The notes beneath the pieces were generated by a model. That model did not search any database. It was not told the origin of the DNA and saw only the letters and a list, made by a program, of their open reading frames with translations. A stretch of DNA of 64,000 bases. Source: Parabacteroides goldsteinii DSM 19448 = WAL 12034. GTDB taxonomy: Bacteria; Bacteroidota; Bacteroidia; Bacteroidales; Tannerellaceae. The position numbers were made by a program, and so were the translations under genes. Positions within the stretch are counted from its first letter, which is position 1. Each line of letters begins with the position of its first letter. The stretch is from positions 1,539,961-1,603,960 of the forward strand of contig NZ_KQ033912.1 in the NCBI RefSeq assembly GCF_000969835.1, written 5' to 3'. This document shows positions 45,294 through 54,696 of the stretch, piece by piece.

Positions 45294-46826
45294 TTACAAT
45301 GGCATATTGCCATGTTTTTTCGGCGGATTGCTCTGGCTTTTGTTCTTTGCCATCTCCAACGCCTGTATCAGCTTGAAACGAGTCTGCCGCGGCATGATAA
45401 TCTCGTCGATAAATCCTTGCTCGGCAGCCCGGTAAGGATTAGAGAAGTTTTCCGCATATTCTTTCATTGCCTGCTCTTTCTCTTCCCCGGTTGCTTTTCT
45501 ATATAAGATATTAACAGCCCCTTCTGCTCCCATAACGGCAATCTCCGCCATAGGGTAAGCCAGGTTAACATCGGCACCGGTCGGTTTGCTCGACATAACG
45601 ATATAAGCACCGCCATAGGCTTTCCGGGTAATCAACGTGATTTTAGGCACGGTCGCTTCCGCATAAGCATAGACGATCTTCGCACCGTGGCGGATAATAC
45701 CGTCGTGCTCCTGGGTACATCCCGGAAGAAAACCGGGTACATCTTCAAAAGTAACCAGTGGAATATTGAAACAATCGCAAAAACGGATGAAACGAGCCGC
45801 CTTATCCGAAGCATCGATATCCAGCACACCTGCCAGGAATGCCGGCTGGTTGGCAACGATACCGACCGTACGTCCGCCTAAACGGGCAAAACCGACTACG
45901 ATGTTTTTTGCAAAATGCGGCATTACCTCAAAGAAATAGTGATTATCCACCACCGGTTCAATAATATCTTTTATATCATAAGGAATATTCGGATCATCCG
46001 GAATCACCTCCTGCAACGATTCTTCTTCGCGGCGGATATCATCCGTACAAGGAACAAGTGGGGCATCTTCCATATTATTGGCCGGAAGAAAACCGAGTAA
46101 TTCGCGGATACTCATTAATGTTTCTTCTTCCGTATCACACATAAAATGAGTAACACCGCTCTTAGTACTATGTGTATAAGCACCACCCAATTCTTCTTTT
46201 CCTACTTCTTCATGGGTAACCGCCTTGACCACGTCCGGACCGGTGATAAACATATGGCTTTTTTCTTTCACCATAAAAATAAAATCGGTCAACGCAGGCG
46301 AATAGCAGGCTCCTCCGGCACAAGGTCCGAGGATCGCAGAAATCTGCGGAACCACTCCCGAGGCCATCGTATTCTGATAGAAAATGGAAGCATATCCGGC
46401 CAGACTGCTGACCCCTTCCTGAATACGGGCACCACCCGAATCATTCAGGGCAATTACCGGCGCTCCGTTTTTCAATGCCAGTTGTTGCACCTTGACGATC
46501 TTCGCGGCATTCGTTCCGCTCAATGTTCCTCCGTAAGCGGTAAAGTCATAAGCATAGACAAACACTTGGCGTCCGTCTATCTTGCCATACCCCGAAACGA
46601 TCCCGTCACCCGCTATTTTGTTCTTTTCCATACCGAAATTGGTACAACGGTGAACGACAAACTTATCCAGTTCGACAAATGTACCCTTATCCAGTAACAT
46701 GTCAATACGTTCACGGGCAGTCATACGTCCGGCTTCATGCTGTTTCTCTATGCGTGCCATACCGCCTCCCAATGAAGCTGCCTTATCCAGTTCTTCAAAC
46801 GTTTTATATAAATGTTCTTTTCCCAT
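45294..46826 (-). CDS. pccB: Acyl-CoA carboxylase carboxyltransferase subunit (propionyl-CoA type)
   Basis: 510 residues, full length. Two crotonase-type halves carry the oxyanion regions GGARIQEGVSSLAGYASIFY and LGPCAGGACYSPALTDFIFM, and later FLPGCTQEHDGIIRHGAKIVYAYAEATVPK and RKAYGGAYIVMSSK. The family moves carboxyl from biotin to propionyl-CoA, or runs in reverse as methylmalonyl-CoA decarboxylase. A biotin carboxylase lies in the same operon, which favours an ATP-driven propionyl-CoA carboxylase. The neighbouring carrier gene is 1 bp away. The operon is behind a cobalamin riboswitch. Confidence 0.88.
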   Translation of the reverse strand: MGKEHLYKTFEELDKAASLGGGMARIEKQHEAGRMTARERIDMLLDKGTFVELDKFVVHRCTNFGMEKNKIAGDGIVSGYGKIDGRQVFVYAYDFTAYGGTLSGTNAAKIVKVQQLALKNGAPVIALNDSGGARIQEGVSSLAGYASIFYQNTMASGVVPQISAILGPCAGGACYSPALTDFIFMVKEKSHMFITGPDVVKAVTHEEVGKEELGGAYTHSTKSGVTHFMCDTEEETLMSIRELLGFLPANNMEDAPLVPCTDDIRREEESLQEVIPDDPNIPYDIKDIIEPVVDNHYFFEVMPHFAKNIVVGFARLGGRTVGIVANQPAFLAGVLDIDASDKAARFIRFCDCFNIPLVTFEDVPGFLPGCTQEHDGIIRHGAKIVYAYAEATVPKITLITRKAYGGAYIVMSSKPTGADVNLAYPMAEIAVMGAEGAVNILYRKATGEEKEQAMKEYAENFSNPYRAAEQGFIDEIIMPRQTRFKLIQALEMAKNKSQSNPPKKHGNMPL

Positions 46827-46827
46827 T

Positions 46828-47349
46828 TTAATCCTCTTTGTCTGTTATTATATCCAAAGTCAGAAGGACCTGGTTGCTCGTCACCGAATCCCCTTCTTTT
46901 ACCTGTACATCGCGTACCGTGCAGGCCGAACTTACCTTATAATTACTCTGCATCTTCATTGCTTCGATCACTACGACAATATCGCCAGGTTCGAGACGGT
47001 CGCCTTTCTGAACAGCAACCTTCACCACCTTGCCGGGCATCGGAGAAATAATCTTATTGTCCTGCCGCTCTTCGCTATTCCTGCGCATACGCAAATATTT
47101 CACCTGCGTATCAACAATATCCACACCATAAGAGAGGAAATGGGTATTCACCGTATAGTTTTTACCACTTTCTCCGCGGATCAGTTCTGCATTATACGAA
47201 ACACCGTTGTGCAAAATAGAACAGGCGCCATTTTCGGCCATTACGACATCGACTTCATAAAGGATACCGTCAATAGTCAACCGGACTTTGTTCCCATCTT
47301 TACTGACCAACGAAACATCCGCAACTCTTTTTCCAATATGTATTTCCAT
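46828..47349 (-). CDS. Biotin carboxyl carrier subunit
   Basis: 173 residues. The C-terminal biotinyl domain has the lysine in VVVIEAMKMQSNYKVSS, preceded by ISPMPGKVVKVAVQKGDRL. The N-terminal 90 residues form a linker domain that binds the partner subunits. It is encoded between the carboxyltransferase and biotin carboxylase, giving a three-subunit carboxylase. Confidence 0.9.
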   Translation of the reverse strand: MEIHIGKRVADVSLVSKDGNKVRLTIDGILYEVDVVMAENGACSILHNGVSYNAELIRGESGKNYTVNTHFLSYGVDIVDTQVKYLRMRRNSEERQDNKIISPMPGKVVKVAVQKGDRLEPGDIVVVIEAMKMQSNYKVSSACTVRDVQVKEGDSVTSNQVLLTLDIITDKED

Positions 47350-47386
47350 AAATAATAATTATTCAATAGTGCTAATGTGCCGATTA

Positions 47387-48901
47387 TTAAATACGCAGGA
47401 CTCCTTTTTGTAATCCGAATTCACGCCAGCGGCTGATCGGACGATTGTCGGAAGCCTGACCGGATCTGTTTTCCTCCAGATTGACCAGATAATCTATATA
47501 GGCAGCGATCATAGCTATATTTTCAGTCTCTGTTCCACCCTCTTCTACGGGATGTTGCAATTGTCCGGCATTTTTTTCAATAAAAGAAGTATCATACTTT
47601 CCCTGCACAAAGTCGGATGTATCCATAATCCGACGTAAGTAACCGATATTCGTTTTCAACCCGGTAATCTTATACTCATGCAATACCCGCCGCATGCGTT
47701 CGATCGCATATTGGCGCGTTGTCGCCCAAACGATCAGTTTTCCGATCATCGGGTCGTAATAAACCGGTATTTCATATCCTTCATACACATAACTGTCTAC
47801 ACGGACACCGATGCCGTTCGGCTCTGTCAATTGTTTAATGACACCGGGAGAAGGCATAAAACCGGCTTCTGTATCTTCTGCACAGATACGGCATTCAATG
47901 GCATGTCCGCGCTGGACGATCTCCTCCTGGCGGATATGGAGTGGTTCGTTGTTAGCCACCCGAATCTGTTCTTTTACCAGATCGACGCCTAAAACTTCCT
48001 CGGTAATCGGATGCTCCACCTGGAGACGCGTATTCATTTCCAGAAAATAAAAATTCCGATGTTTGTCCACCAAAAACTCAATGGTACCAGCACCGGAATA
48101 GTTGACAGCTTTTGCCGCAGCAACAGCCTTTTCACCCATATTTTTTCTTAACTCGGGAGTGATGAACGGAGACGGACTTTCCTCCACGATTTTCTGATTA
48201 CGGCGTTGAACGGAACATTCACGTTCGCAAAGATGGATTACATTCCCGTGATTGTCACCCAATACCTGAAATTCGATATGATGAGGTTCCTCTACGAATT
48301 TCTCCAGATAAACTGTGTCGTCACCAAAAGACGATAACGATTCCGAACGGGCAGAATGATAAGCCTCCACCATATCTTCTTCTTTATAGATCAGTCGCAT
48401 CCCTTTTCCTCCGCCTCCCATAGAGGCTTTCAGCATAACGGGGAAACCGATTTCCTTACATATCCGAACGGCTTCGGCAGCATCCAGCAACGGTTGTTGC
48501 GTTCCCGGAACAACCGGCACACCAGCCTCGATCATCCGCTTACGGGCTGATATCTTATCGCCCATCGCCTCCATCGTCTCAGCAGCCGGGCCAATAAAAA
48601 TAATATTTTCCTCTTTACATCTGCGGGCAAAAGCTGCATTTTCCGAAAGGAAACCATAACCGGGATGAATGGCATCGGCTTTATGAATTTTTGCCGCTTG
48701 GATAATCTTTTCAATATCCAGATAACTATCTTTTGATGCAGCAGGCCCTATCAGGCAGGCCTCATCAGCATAAAGTACATGTCGTGCTGCCCGGTCGGCT
48801 TCCGAAAAAACAGCCACAGACTGTATTCCCATCTCCCGGCAGGAATGCATCACACGTACGGCGATCTCGCCACGGTTTGCAATTAATATCTTCCGTATCA
48901 T
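47387..48901 (-). CDS. accC: Biotin carboxylase subunit
   Basis: 504 residues. ATP-grasp biotin carboxylase with N-terminal KILIANRGEIAVRVMHSCRE, the Gly-rich loop MLKASMGGGGKGMRLIY, active-site segment FLEMNTRLQVEHPITEEVLG and a C-terminal domain (HAIECRICAEDTEAGFMPSPG). It is about 50 residues longer than AccC at the C-terminus, as in propionyl-CoA carboxylase operons. It carboxylates the biotin on the carrier subunit with ATP and bicarbonate. The gene symbol is for the family. Confidence 0.9.
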   Translation of the reverse strand: MIRKILIANRGEIAVRVMHSCREMGIQSVAVFSEADRAARHVLYADEACLIGPAASKDSYLDIEKIIQAAKIHKADAIHPGYGFLSENAAFARRCKEENIIFIGPAAETMEAMGDKISARKRMIEAGVPVVPGTQQPLLDAAEAVRICKEIGFPVMLKASMGGGGKGMRLIYKEEDMVEAYHSARSESLSSFGDDTVYLEKFVEEPHHIEFQVLGDNHGNVIHLCERECSVQRRNQKIVEESPSPFITPELRKNMGEKAVAAAKAVNYSGAGTIEFLVDKHRNFYFLEMNTRLQVEHPITEEVLGVDLVKEQIRVANNEPLHIRQEEIVQRGHAIECRICAEDTEAGFMPSPGVIKQLTEPNGIGVRVDSYVYEGYEIPVYYDPMIGKLIVWATTRQYAIERMRRVLHEYKITGLKTNIGYLRRIMDTSDFVQGKYDTSFIEKNAGQLQHPVEEGGTETENIAMIAAYIDYLVNLEENRSGQASDNRPISRWREFGLQKGVLRI

Positions 48902-48902
48902 A

Positions 48903-49118
48903 TCAATGCTTTAAATGTTTATAACGGGGATTCACCTCACAGGCATAGAAATATTTCTTGATCTCATTCAAACAGGAGTTGCACAAACATCCCGGATAAT
49001 GGACCTTCACATAAGCAAGCTGGAGTTCATCCAATTTCACAGGCACACAATGACAGGCGGATATATCATCTACCCGACAAACAAAAGAGTCCCCACAACG
49101 CGGACAATCTTTCTCCAT
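48903..49118 (-). CDS. CWC-type cysteine-rich small protein
   Basis: 71 residues from the minus-strand ATG at 49118, which lies after the riboswitch. A longer frame upstream would run through the riboswitch and is rejected. It contains nine cysteines (MEKDCPRCGDSFVC, ACHC, PGCLCNSC, ACEV), matching the Cys-rich CWC family, probably metal binding. It is the first gene of the B12-controlled carboxylase operon, 1 bp before accC. Role unknown. Confidence 0.75.
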   Translation of the reverse strand: MEKDCPRCGDSFVCRVDDISACHCVPVKLDELQLAYVKVHYPGCLCNSCLNEIKKYFYACEVNPRYKHLKH

Positions 49119-49194
49119 AAATCTGATAAATTTAGAATAAACAATCATTTCGAACCCGTATCCTAACCCACGAGGATATGAGCCTTTAACGAAC

Positions 49195-49365
49195 GGCAGG
49201 TCTTCTGACTGACTCCCATCCTGAAGCCTTCCCGACACATGTCAGTGGCATAAGTTGTTTTCAGAATGTTATTAGAGCTTCACAGCAGCGGGACTGTCCG
49301 GGATTTACACCCGATTCCCTTTTAATCTGTATTTCCAGAATCAAAAATACAGAACCATTTCGGTG
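49195..49365 (-). ncRNA. Cobalamin riboswitch of the carboxylase operon
   Basis: Same elements as the copy at 44955: GGGAATCGGGTGTAAATCCC, CAGTCCCGCTGCTGTGA, GCCACTG, CGGGAAGGCTTCAGG, B12 box CAGTCAGAAGACCTGCC. A downstream hairpin TATCCT...AGGATA (near 49160-49178) differs from the other copy by paired changes, suggesting that it is functional. Confidence 0.92.
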
Positions 49366-49373
49366 CAAAACTA
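49366..49373 (-). promoter_or_regulatory. -7 box of the carboxylase riboswitch transcript
   Basis: Minus strand TAGTTTTG, matching TAnnTTTG, directly before the riboswitch. Confidence 0.6.
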
Positions 49374-49511
49374 CAAAAATAAAAGACAAAACAATGATAT
49401 AAAATAAGTTTTTTATACTTTTGCGCCCCGGTTTAGGTTTATCGCCCGTTTTTCAGCCAGCAAAAAGAAACATTCCGGAATAGAATCCGGTTCATATATA
49501 AAAAGTACGAC

Positions 49512-50279
49512 ATGAGTAGAAATGAATCTTTGCTACCCGTAGCCAAATTCATCGCAGAGTACTCCGCCCATATGATGGGATGCGGGGTACACACATCCCG
49601 GGTAGTCCGGAGTTCCAAACGAATAGGAGAAGCATATGGCGCTGATGTTAAAATCAGCATTTTTCAGAAAAATATTATTCTGACGATCTCCGACAATGAT
49701 ACGAAAGAAACATACAGCGAGGTGATCGATATCCCCGCCCTTCCGATAAGTTTCGAGAAGAACGCCAAACTGAGCGCTCTGAGTTGGGAAACGTATGACA
49801 AACATTTGTCGCTGGAAGAATTAAAAGATAAATATGAGGAGATTATCGCCAGCCCGCACATCGATCCGCTTTTCGTTCTGATACTGGTAGGTTTTGCCAA
49901 TGCCTCTTTCTGCCGCCTGTTCGGGGGAGATATTACTTCGATGGGGATTGTCTTTTCTGCGACTATCACCGGTTTTTTCCTGAAACAACAGATGCAGATA
50001 CGGAAATTCAATCATTACATAATCTTCGTGGTATCGGCCTTTATTGCATCGCTTTGTGCCTCTACAGCGTTGATATTCGACACGACCTCGGACATTGCAC
50101 TGGCAACGAGCGTCCTGTTCCTGATACCGGGCGTACCGCTGATCAATGGGGTCATCGATATTGTCGAAGGGTATATACTGACCGGTTTTGCCCGGCTGGT
50201 CAATGCACTGATGCTGATTATCTGTATCGCGATCGGGCTTTCTTTCACATTAATGATGGTAAAAAATAATTTGATATGA
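49512..50279 (+). CDS. ThrE-type threonine/serine exporter, N-terminal subunit
   Basis: 255 residues. It begins with the cytoplasmic DUF1212 part (FIAEYSAHMMGCGVHTSRVVRSSKRIGEAYGAD), followed by five hydrophobic segments (about 120-250), with PGVPLINGVIDIVEGYILTG as the conserved segment. In Corynebacterium the two ThrE parts are fused. Here the second half is the next gene, whose start overlaps this stop by 4 bp, so they should form one transporter. Confidence 0.88.
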   Translation: MSRNESLLPVAKFIAEYSAHMMGCGVHTSRVVRSSKRIGEAYGADVKISIFQKNIILTISDNDTKETYSEVIDIPALPISFEKNAKLSALSWETYDKHLSLEELKDKYEEIIASPHIDPLFVLILVGFANASFCRLFGGDITSMGIVFSATITGFFLKQQMQIRKFNHYIIFVVSAFIASLCASTALIFDTTSDIALATSVLFLIPGVPLINGVIDIVEGYILTGFARLVNALMLIICIAIGLSFTLMMVKNNLI

Positions 50280-50764
50280 TAGTATTGGATATTCTTTTAG
50301 ACGGACTTTTTGCAGCCATTGCAGGTATTGGTTTCGGTGCGATTTCCGACCCACCTATGCGGGCGTTTCCTTACATTGCCTTGCTGGCTGCCGTAGGCCA
50401 TGCCTGCCGATTCTGCCTGATGACTTTCTTTGGTGTGGATATCGCCACCGCCTCCCTGTTCGGGGCATTGGTGATCGGATTCGGTAGTTTGTGGCTGGGA
50501 GGCAGGATTTACTGCCCGATGACAGTGCTTTATATCCCGGCTTTATTGCCGATGATCCCAGGCAAATTTGCCTACAACATGGTTTTCTCGCTGATCATGT
50601 TCCTCCAGACGATGGACGAACCGGTACAGAAAGCGAAATATATTGAAATGTTCATGTCGAACGGTTTCGTTACCTTCACCGCGATCTTCATGCTGACGGT
50701 CGGTGCGACACTGCCGATCTTCCTCCTGCCGGGTAAGGCTTTTTCATTAACACGACGCAAATAA
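50276..50764 (+). CDS. ThrE-type exporter, C-terminal subunit
   Basis: 162 residues, four to five hydrophobic segments, matching the ThrE_2/DUF3815 family (GIGFGAISDPPMRAFPYIALLA, CPMTVLYIPALLPMIPGKFAY). It overlaps the previous gene by 4 bp, a sign of translational coupling. Together they probably export threonine or serine. Substrate inferred from family only. Confidence 0.85.
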   Translation: MIVLDILLDGLFAAIAGIGFGAISDPPMRAFPYIALLAAVGHACRFCLMTFFGVDIATASLFGALVIGFGSLWLGGRIYCPMTVLYIPALLPMIPGKFAYNMVFSLIMFLQTMDEPVQKAKYIEMFMSNGFVTFTAIFMLTVGATLPIFLLPGKAFSLTRRK

Positions 50765-50788
50765 AATCATCAGCATACGAATAACTCT

Positions 50789-51517
50789 ATGGAAATTTTC
50801 TGGAAAACGATAGGACTCTACAATGCAGCAACCTGGGAATGGCAACTGGGAATTATCCTGATCGGGATAATATTGACCGTCCTGCTGACCCGCAACCCTC
50901 AGCCGTGGGTAAAGAACGGAATGAAAATCTATCTGATTGCCGTCTATCTGTGGATATCGGTCATCTACTACTACATCTACTGTGCCGAGCGCAGCTACAA
51001 CGAAGTGATGGCCTTATTCTGGGCGATCATGGCGATACTATGGGGGTGGGATGCCTTGTCAGGATACACCACTTTCGAACGTACCCGCAAATATGACTGG
51101 TTGGCGTACTTCCTGTTTGCCATGCCGTTTATCTATCCGCTGATATCGATGGCACGGGGACTGACTTTCCCGGAAATAACTTCGCCGGTCATGCCTTGTT
51201 CGGTCGTTGTTTTCACCATCGGACTCCTGTTGTTCTTCTCTAAGAATATCAACATGTTCATAGTCCTGTTTCTGACACACTGGTCGCTGATCGGCTTGTC
51301 GAAAACATATTACTTCAATATCCCGGAAGATTTCCTGCTGGCCAGTGCTTCCGTCCCGGCGTTATATCTTTTCTTCAAAGAATATTTCGCCAACAACCTG
51401 CACACCGGCTCGAAGCCGAATGCGAAATATGTAAACTTATTACTTATCCTGGTCTGCGTTGCCATTGGGATATTACTGACGACAACCATGTTTATCGAAT
51501 TACTGAAAGACAAATAG
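50789..51517 (+). CDS. DUF6064-like membrane protein
   Basis: 242 residues, about seven hydrophobic segments, start MEIFWKTIGLYNAATW. It looks like the DUF6064 family, which has no known function. It lies 24 bp after the ThrE pair and ends before a terminator, so it is probably in the same operon. Confidence 0.65.
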   Translation: MEIFWKTIGLYNAATWEWQLGIILIGIILTVLLTRNPQPWVKNGMKIYLIAVYLWISVIYYYIYCAERSYNEVMALFWAIMAILWGWDALSGYTTFERTRKYDWLAYFLFAMPFIYPLISMARGLTFPEITSPVMPCSVVVFTIGLLLFFSKNINMFIVLFLTHWSLIGLSKTYYFNIPEDFLLASASVPALYLFFKEYFANNLHTGSKPNAKYVNLLLILVCVAIGILLTTTMFIELLKDK

Positions 51518-51559
51518 CAATCCGAATAAGCAATTATAGATATTTCGTACTATCGACAG

Positions 51560-51595
51560 ACAGGGCGATTGACCGGAATCGCCCCTGTTTTCTCT
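51560..51595 (+). terminator. Terminator after the ThrE operon
   Basis: CAGGGCGATT (51561-51570) pairs with AATCGCCCCTG (51577-51587), with one extra C, followed by TTTTCTCTGTTTTT. A good intrinsic terminator. Confidence 0.8.
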
Positions 51596-51661
51596 GTTTT
51601 TCTGCATAAACAATTGATACCTTTCACATTATACCCTATTATCACCAAGCAGCCTTTTTTG

Positions 51662-51763
51662 GGAAAACTTTTTATCATCAAAATCTTCAAAGTTTTCCGT
51701 TTTCACAAATAACATATATGACTATCAACCATTTGACATAATTTAACCCGTTAAAAGTTTTCC
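51662..51763. promoter_or_regulatory. Three copies of AAAGTTTTCC upstream of nrdD
   Basis: The 10-mer occurs inverted at 51662-51671 and direct at 51689-51698 and 51754-51763, all within 102 bp upstream of the nrdD promoter. It does not look like an NrdR box. It may bind an oxygen or nucleotide-level regulator. Nothing else is evident in 51596-51835. Confidence 0.45.
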
Positions 51764-51791
51764 AAAAAGAAAACTATATAACAATTGAGTA

Positions 51792-51799
51792 TACCTTTG
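51792..51799 (+). promoter_or_regulatory. -7 box of nrdDG
   Basis: TACCTTTG matches TAnnTTTG, 36 bp before the nrdD start and 28 bp after the last AAAGTTTTCC copy. Confidence 0.55.
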
Positions 51800-51835
51800 C
51801 AGGAGAATAAAAAGTAATACACCAATACAATTATC

Positions 51836-54043
51836 ATGATTCAGACAGTTATCAAAAGGGATGGACGTATCGTCGGATTTAATGAGGAAAAAATAGTAAC
51901 GGCGATCCGTAAAGCGATGCTGCATACGGAAAATGGAGAAGATTTGCAGTTGATCCGCCAGATCACGGATCATATTTCATTCAAAGGAGAACCGCAAATG
52001 ACAGTCGAAGCGATTCAGGACGCTGTCGAACTGGAACTAATGAACAGTAGCCGCAAGGATGTGGCTCAGAAATACATTGCCTACCGCAATCAGCGCAGTG
52101 TTGCCCGTAAAGCAAAAACCCGCGATATGTTCCTGGAAATCATCAATATCAAGTCGAACGACATTACCCGCGAAAATGCAAATATGAACGCAGATACCCC
52201 CGCAGGTATGATGATGAAATTTTCCAGTGAGACAACCAAACCGTTCGTTGACGATTACCTGTTGAGCGAAGAGGTAAAAGAGGCAGTTGCCAACAATTAC
52301 CTGCATATTCATGATAAAGATTATTACCCGACCAAGAGCCTGACTTGCGTACAGCATCCGCTGGACCGCATCCTTAAATATGGATTCTCGGCCGGACACG
52401 GCGAATCGCGCCCCGCCAAACGTATCGAAACGGCAAGTATCTTGGGATGTATCTCTTTAGAAACTGCACAAAATGAGATGCATGGCGGACAGGCGATCCC
52501 GGCTTTCGATTTTTACCTGGCACCTTATGTGCGTAACAGCTATATCGAAGAAGTCAAAAATCTGGAAGACCTGAATGGCGTAGACTATTCACACCTTTAT
52601 AATAAAGAAATAGACGATTATGTAACCCGTCCGCTGGATGGCCTGACCGGAGACAAACGGCTCGTACAGCACGCTATCAATAAAACCGTCAGCCGCGTTC
52701 ATCAGTCCATGGAGGCTTTCATCCACAACATGAACACGATCCATTCACGCGGTGGTAACCAGGTGGTATTCAGCTCCATCAACTACGGAACGGATACGTC
52801 CGCCGAAGGCCGCTGCATTATCCGTGAATTGCTGAAAAGCACATATCGGGGTGTCGGCAACGGTGAAACCGCCATTTTCCCGATCCAGATATGGAAAAAG
52901 AAACGGGGCGTAAGTTATCTGCCGGAAGACCGGAACTATGACCTGTATGAACTGGCCTGCAAAGTGACAGCCCGCCGCTTCTTCCCGAACTTCCTGAACC
53001 TGGATGCCACATTCAACCAGCATGAAGACTGGAAAGCCGACGATCCCGAACGTTACAAATACGAAGTGGCAACCATGGGATGCCGTACCCGCGTATTCGA
53101 AAACCGTTTCGGACCGAAAACATCTATCGGACGCGGCAACCTGTCGTTCTCGACGATCAACATCGTACGCCTGGCAATCGAATGCATGGACATTGAAAAT
53201 AAGGAAGAGCGGATTGCCCGTTTCTTCGCAAAGCTGGATGAAATGCTGGAAACCACGGCCCTTCAACTTCATGAACGTATGGAATTCCAAAAAACGGCTT
53301 ATGCCAAACAGTTCCCACTACTGATGTCCTCTTTATGGCTGGGCAGCGAGAAACTGAAACCGACCGATACAATTGCCCCGGTCATCAACCAGGGCACACT
53401 AGGAATCGGATTCATCGGACTGGCAGAATGCCTGGTTGCCCTGACCGGCAAACATCACGGCGAAGACGCAGCCTCACAGGAACTGGGATTACGGATCGTG
53501 ACTTATATGCGTGACCGTGTAAACCAGTTCTCGGAACGTTATCAGCATAATTACAGTGTACTGGCAACTCCGGCAGAAGGACTTTCCGGTAAGTTTACCG
53601 CTAGAGACCGCAAGAAATTCGGTCCGTTACCCGGTATTACCGACCGCGATTATTACACGAATTCCAACCATGTCCCGGTATATTACAAATGCAGCGCCCG
53701 CCATAAAGCAGAAGTAGAAGCCCCTTACCACGCACTGACAGGCGGCGGCCATATCTTCTATGTGGAAATAGACGGCGACGCCACCCACAACCCGGAAGTG
53801 ATCATGAAGGTGGTCGACATGATGGATAAATACAATATCGGCTATGGCTCGGTAAACCATAACCGCAACCGCTGTCTGGATTGTGGCTACGAAAACGCAG
53901 CAAATCATTTGGACGAATGCCCCAAATGCGGCAGCAAACATCTGGACAAGCTACAACGCATCACCGGTTATCTGGTAGGTACAACCGACCGCTGGAACAA
54001 TGCCAAGTTAGCTGAGTTGAATGACAGAATTATTCATAATTAG
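51836..54043 (+). CDS. nrdD: Anaerobic ribonucleoside-triphosphate reductase (class III)
   Basis: 735 residues. N-terminal ATP-cone (VIKRDGRIVGFNEEKIVTAIRKAM), catalytic barrel, C-terminal zinc-binding Cys motifs (CLDCGYE and CPKC) and glycyl-radical segment (RITGYLVGTTDRWNN). It makes dNTPs without oxygen, as expected of a strict anaerobe. Its activase is encoded 9 bp downstream. Confidence 0.95.
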   Translation: MIQTVIKRDGRIVGFNEEKIVTAIRKAMLHTENGEDLQLIRQITDHISFKGEPQMTVEAIQDAVELELMNSSRKDVAQKYIAYRNQRSVARKAKTRDMFLEIINIKSNDITRENANMNADTPAGMMMKFSSETTKPFVDDYLLSEEVKEAVANNYLHIHDKDYYPTKSLTCVQHPLDRILKYGFSAGHGESRPAKRIETASILGCISLETAQNEMHGGQAIPAFDFYLAPYVRNSYIEEVKNLEDLNGVDYSHLYNKEIDDYVTRPLDGLTGDKRLVQHAINKTVSRVHQSMEAFIHNMNTIHSRGGNQVVFSSINYGTDTSAEGRCIIRELLKSTYRGVGNGETAIFPIQIWKKKRGVSYLPEDRNYDLYELACKVTARRFFPNFLNLDATFNQHEDWKADDPERYKYEVATMGCRTRVFENRFGPKTSIGRGNLSFSTINIVRLAIECMDIENKEERIARFFAKLDEMLETTALQLHERMEFQKTAYAKQFPLLMSSLWLGSEKLKPTDTIAPVINQGTLGIGFIGLAECLVALTGKHHGEDAASQELGLRIVTYMRDRVNQFSERYQHNYSVLATPAEGLSGKFTARDRKKFGPLPGITDRDYYTNSNHVPVYYKCSARHKAEVEAPYHALTGGGHIFYVEIDGDATHNPEVIMKVVDMMDKYNIGYGSVNHNRNRCLDCGYENAANHLDECPKCGSKHLDKLQRITGYLVGTTDRWNNAKLAELNDRIIHN

Positions 54044-54052
54044 AAAAATACG

Positions 54053-54553
54053 ATGTTATCGATTATTGATATTATAGAAGATACGACTGTAGACGGTCCG
54101 GGATTCCGGACCGCTATCTACGCTGCCGGCTGCCCAAACCAGTGTCCGGGTTGCCATAACCCTGAATCGTGGGATATCAATAAAGGCCGACCTGTTCCTA
54201 CTGAAGAGATACTGGAAAAGGTTCTCGCAGATGATTTTGCAGATGTAACTTTCAGCGGGGGCGACCCGATGTTTCAGCCGGAAGAATTCACCAAGCTGGC
54301 ACGAGCCATCAAAGAAAAAAGCCGGAAAAACATCTGGTGTTACACCGGATATAAATTTGAGAAACTGCTGGAAAACCCGAAACAGGCCGCACTGCTTCAA
54401 TATGTAGACGTTCTGGTAGACGGCAAATTCAAACAAGCCCTCCATGACGAAAGCCTCCTGTTCCGAGGCAGCAGTAACCAGCGATTGATCGATGTCAAAA
54501 AATCACTGAAAGAAAATAAAGTTGTTTTCTATAATTATAACCCGTTTATATAA
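54053..54553 (+). CDS. nrdG: Anaerobic ribonucleotide reductase activating protein
   Basis: 166 residues. Radical-SAM cluster motif C-x3-C-x2-C in AAGCPNQCPGCHNPESWD, the GGDP segment FSGGDPMFQPEEF, and C-terminal FRGSSNQRLIDVKKSL. It makes the glycyl radical on NrdD. Co-transcribed with nrdD. Confidence 0.94.
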   Translation: MLSIIDIIEDTTVDGPGFRTAIYAAGCPNQCPGCHNPESWDINKGRPVPTEEILEKVLADDFADVTFSGGDPMFQPEEFTKLARAIKEKSRKNIWCYTGYKFEKLLENPKQAALLQYVDVLVDGKFKQALHDESLLFRGSSNQRLIDVKKSLKENKVVFYNYNPFI

Positions 54554-54696
54554 AAAGCAAAACGACAAAAGAATAAGACATATACAAACATTATGGCAGA
54601 TAACAGCCCTAAATGAAAACAGACTTATTTTTCATTTAGTCATTCCAGAAAGACTCATTACACATTTATTAACACATAGACTATCCAATAGCTACT

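Noticed and set aside
51662..51763. NrdR binding boxes
   Set aside because: The repeated AAAGTTTTCC does not resemble the ACACTATATATTGTGT-type NrdR box.
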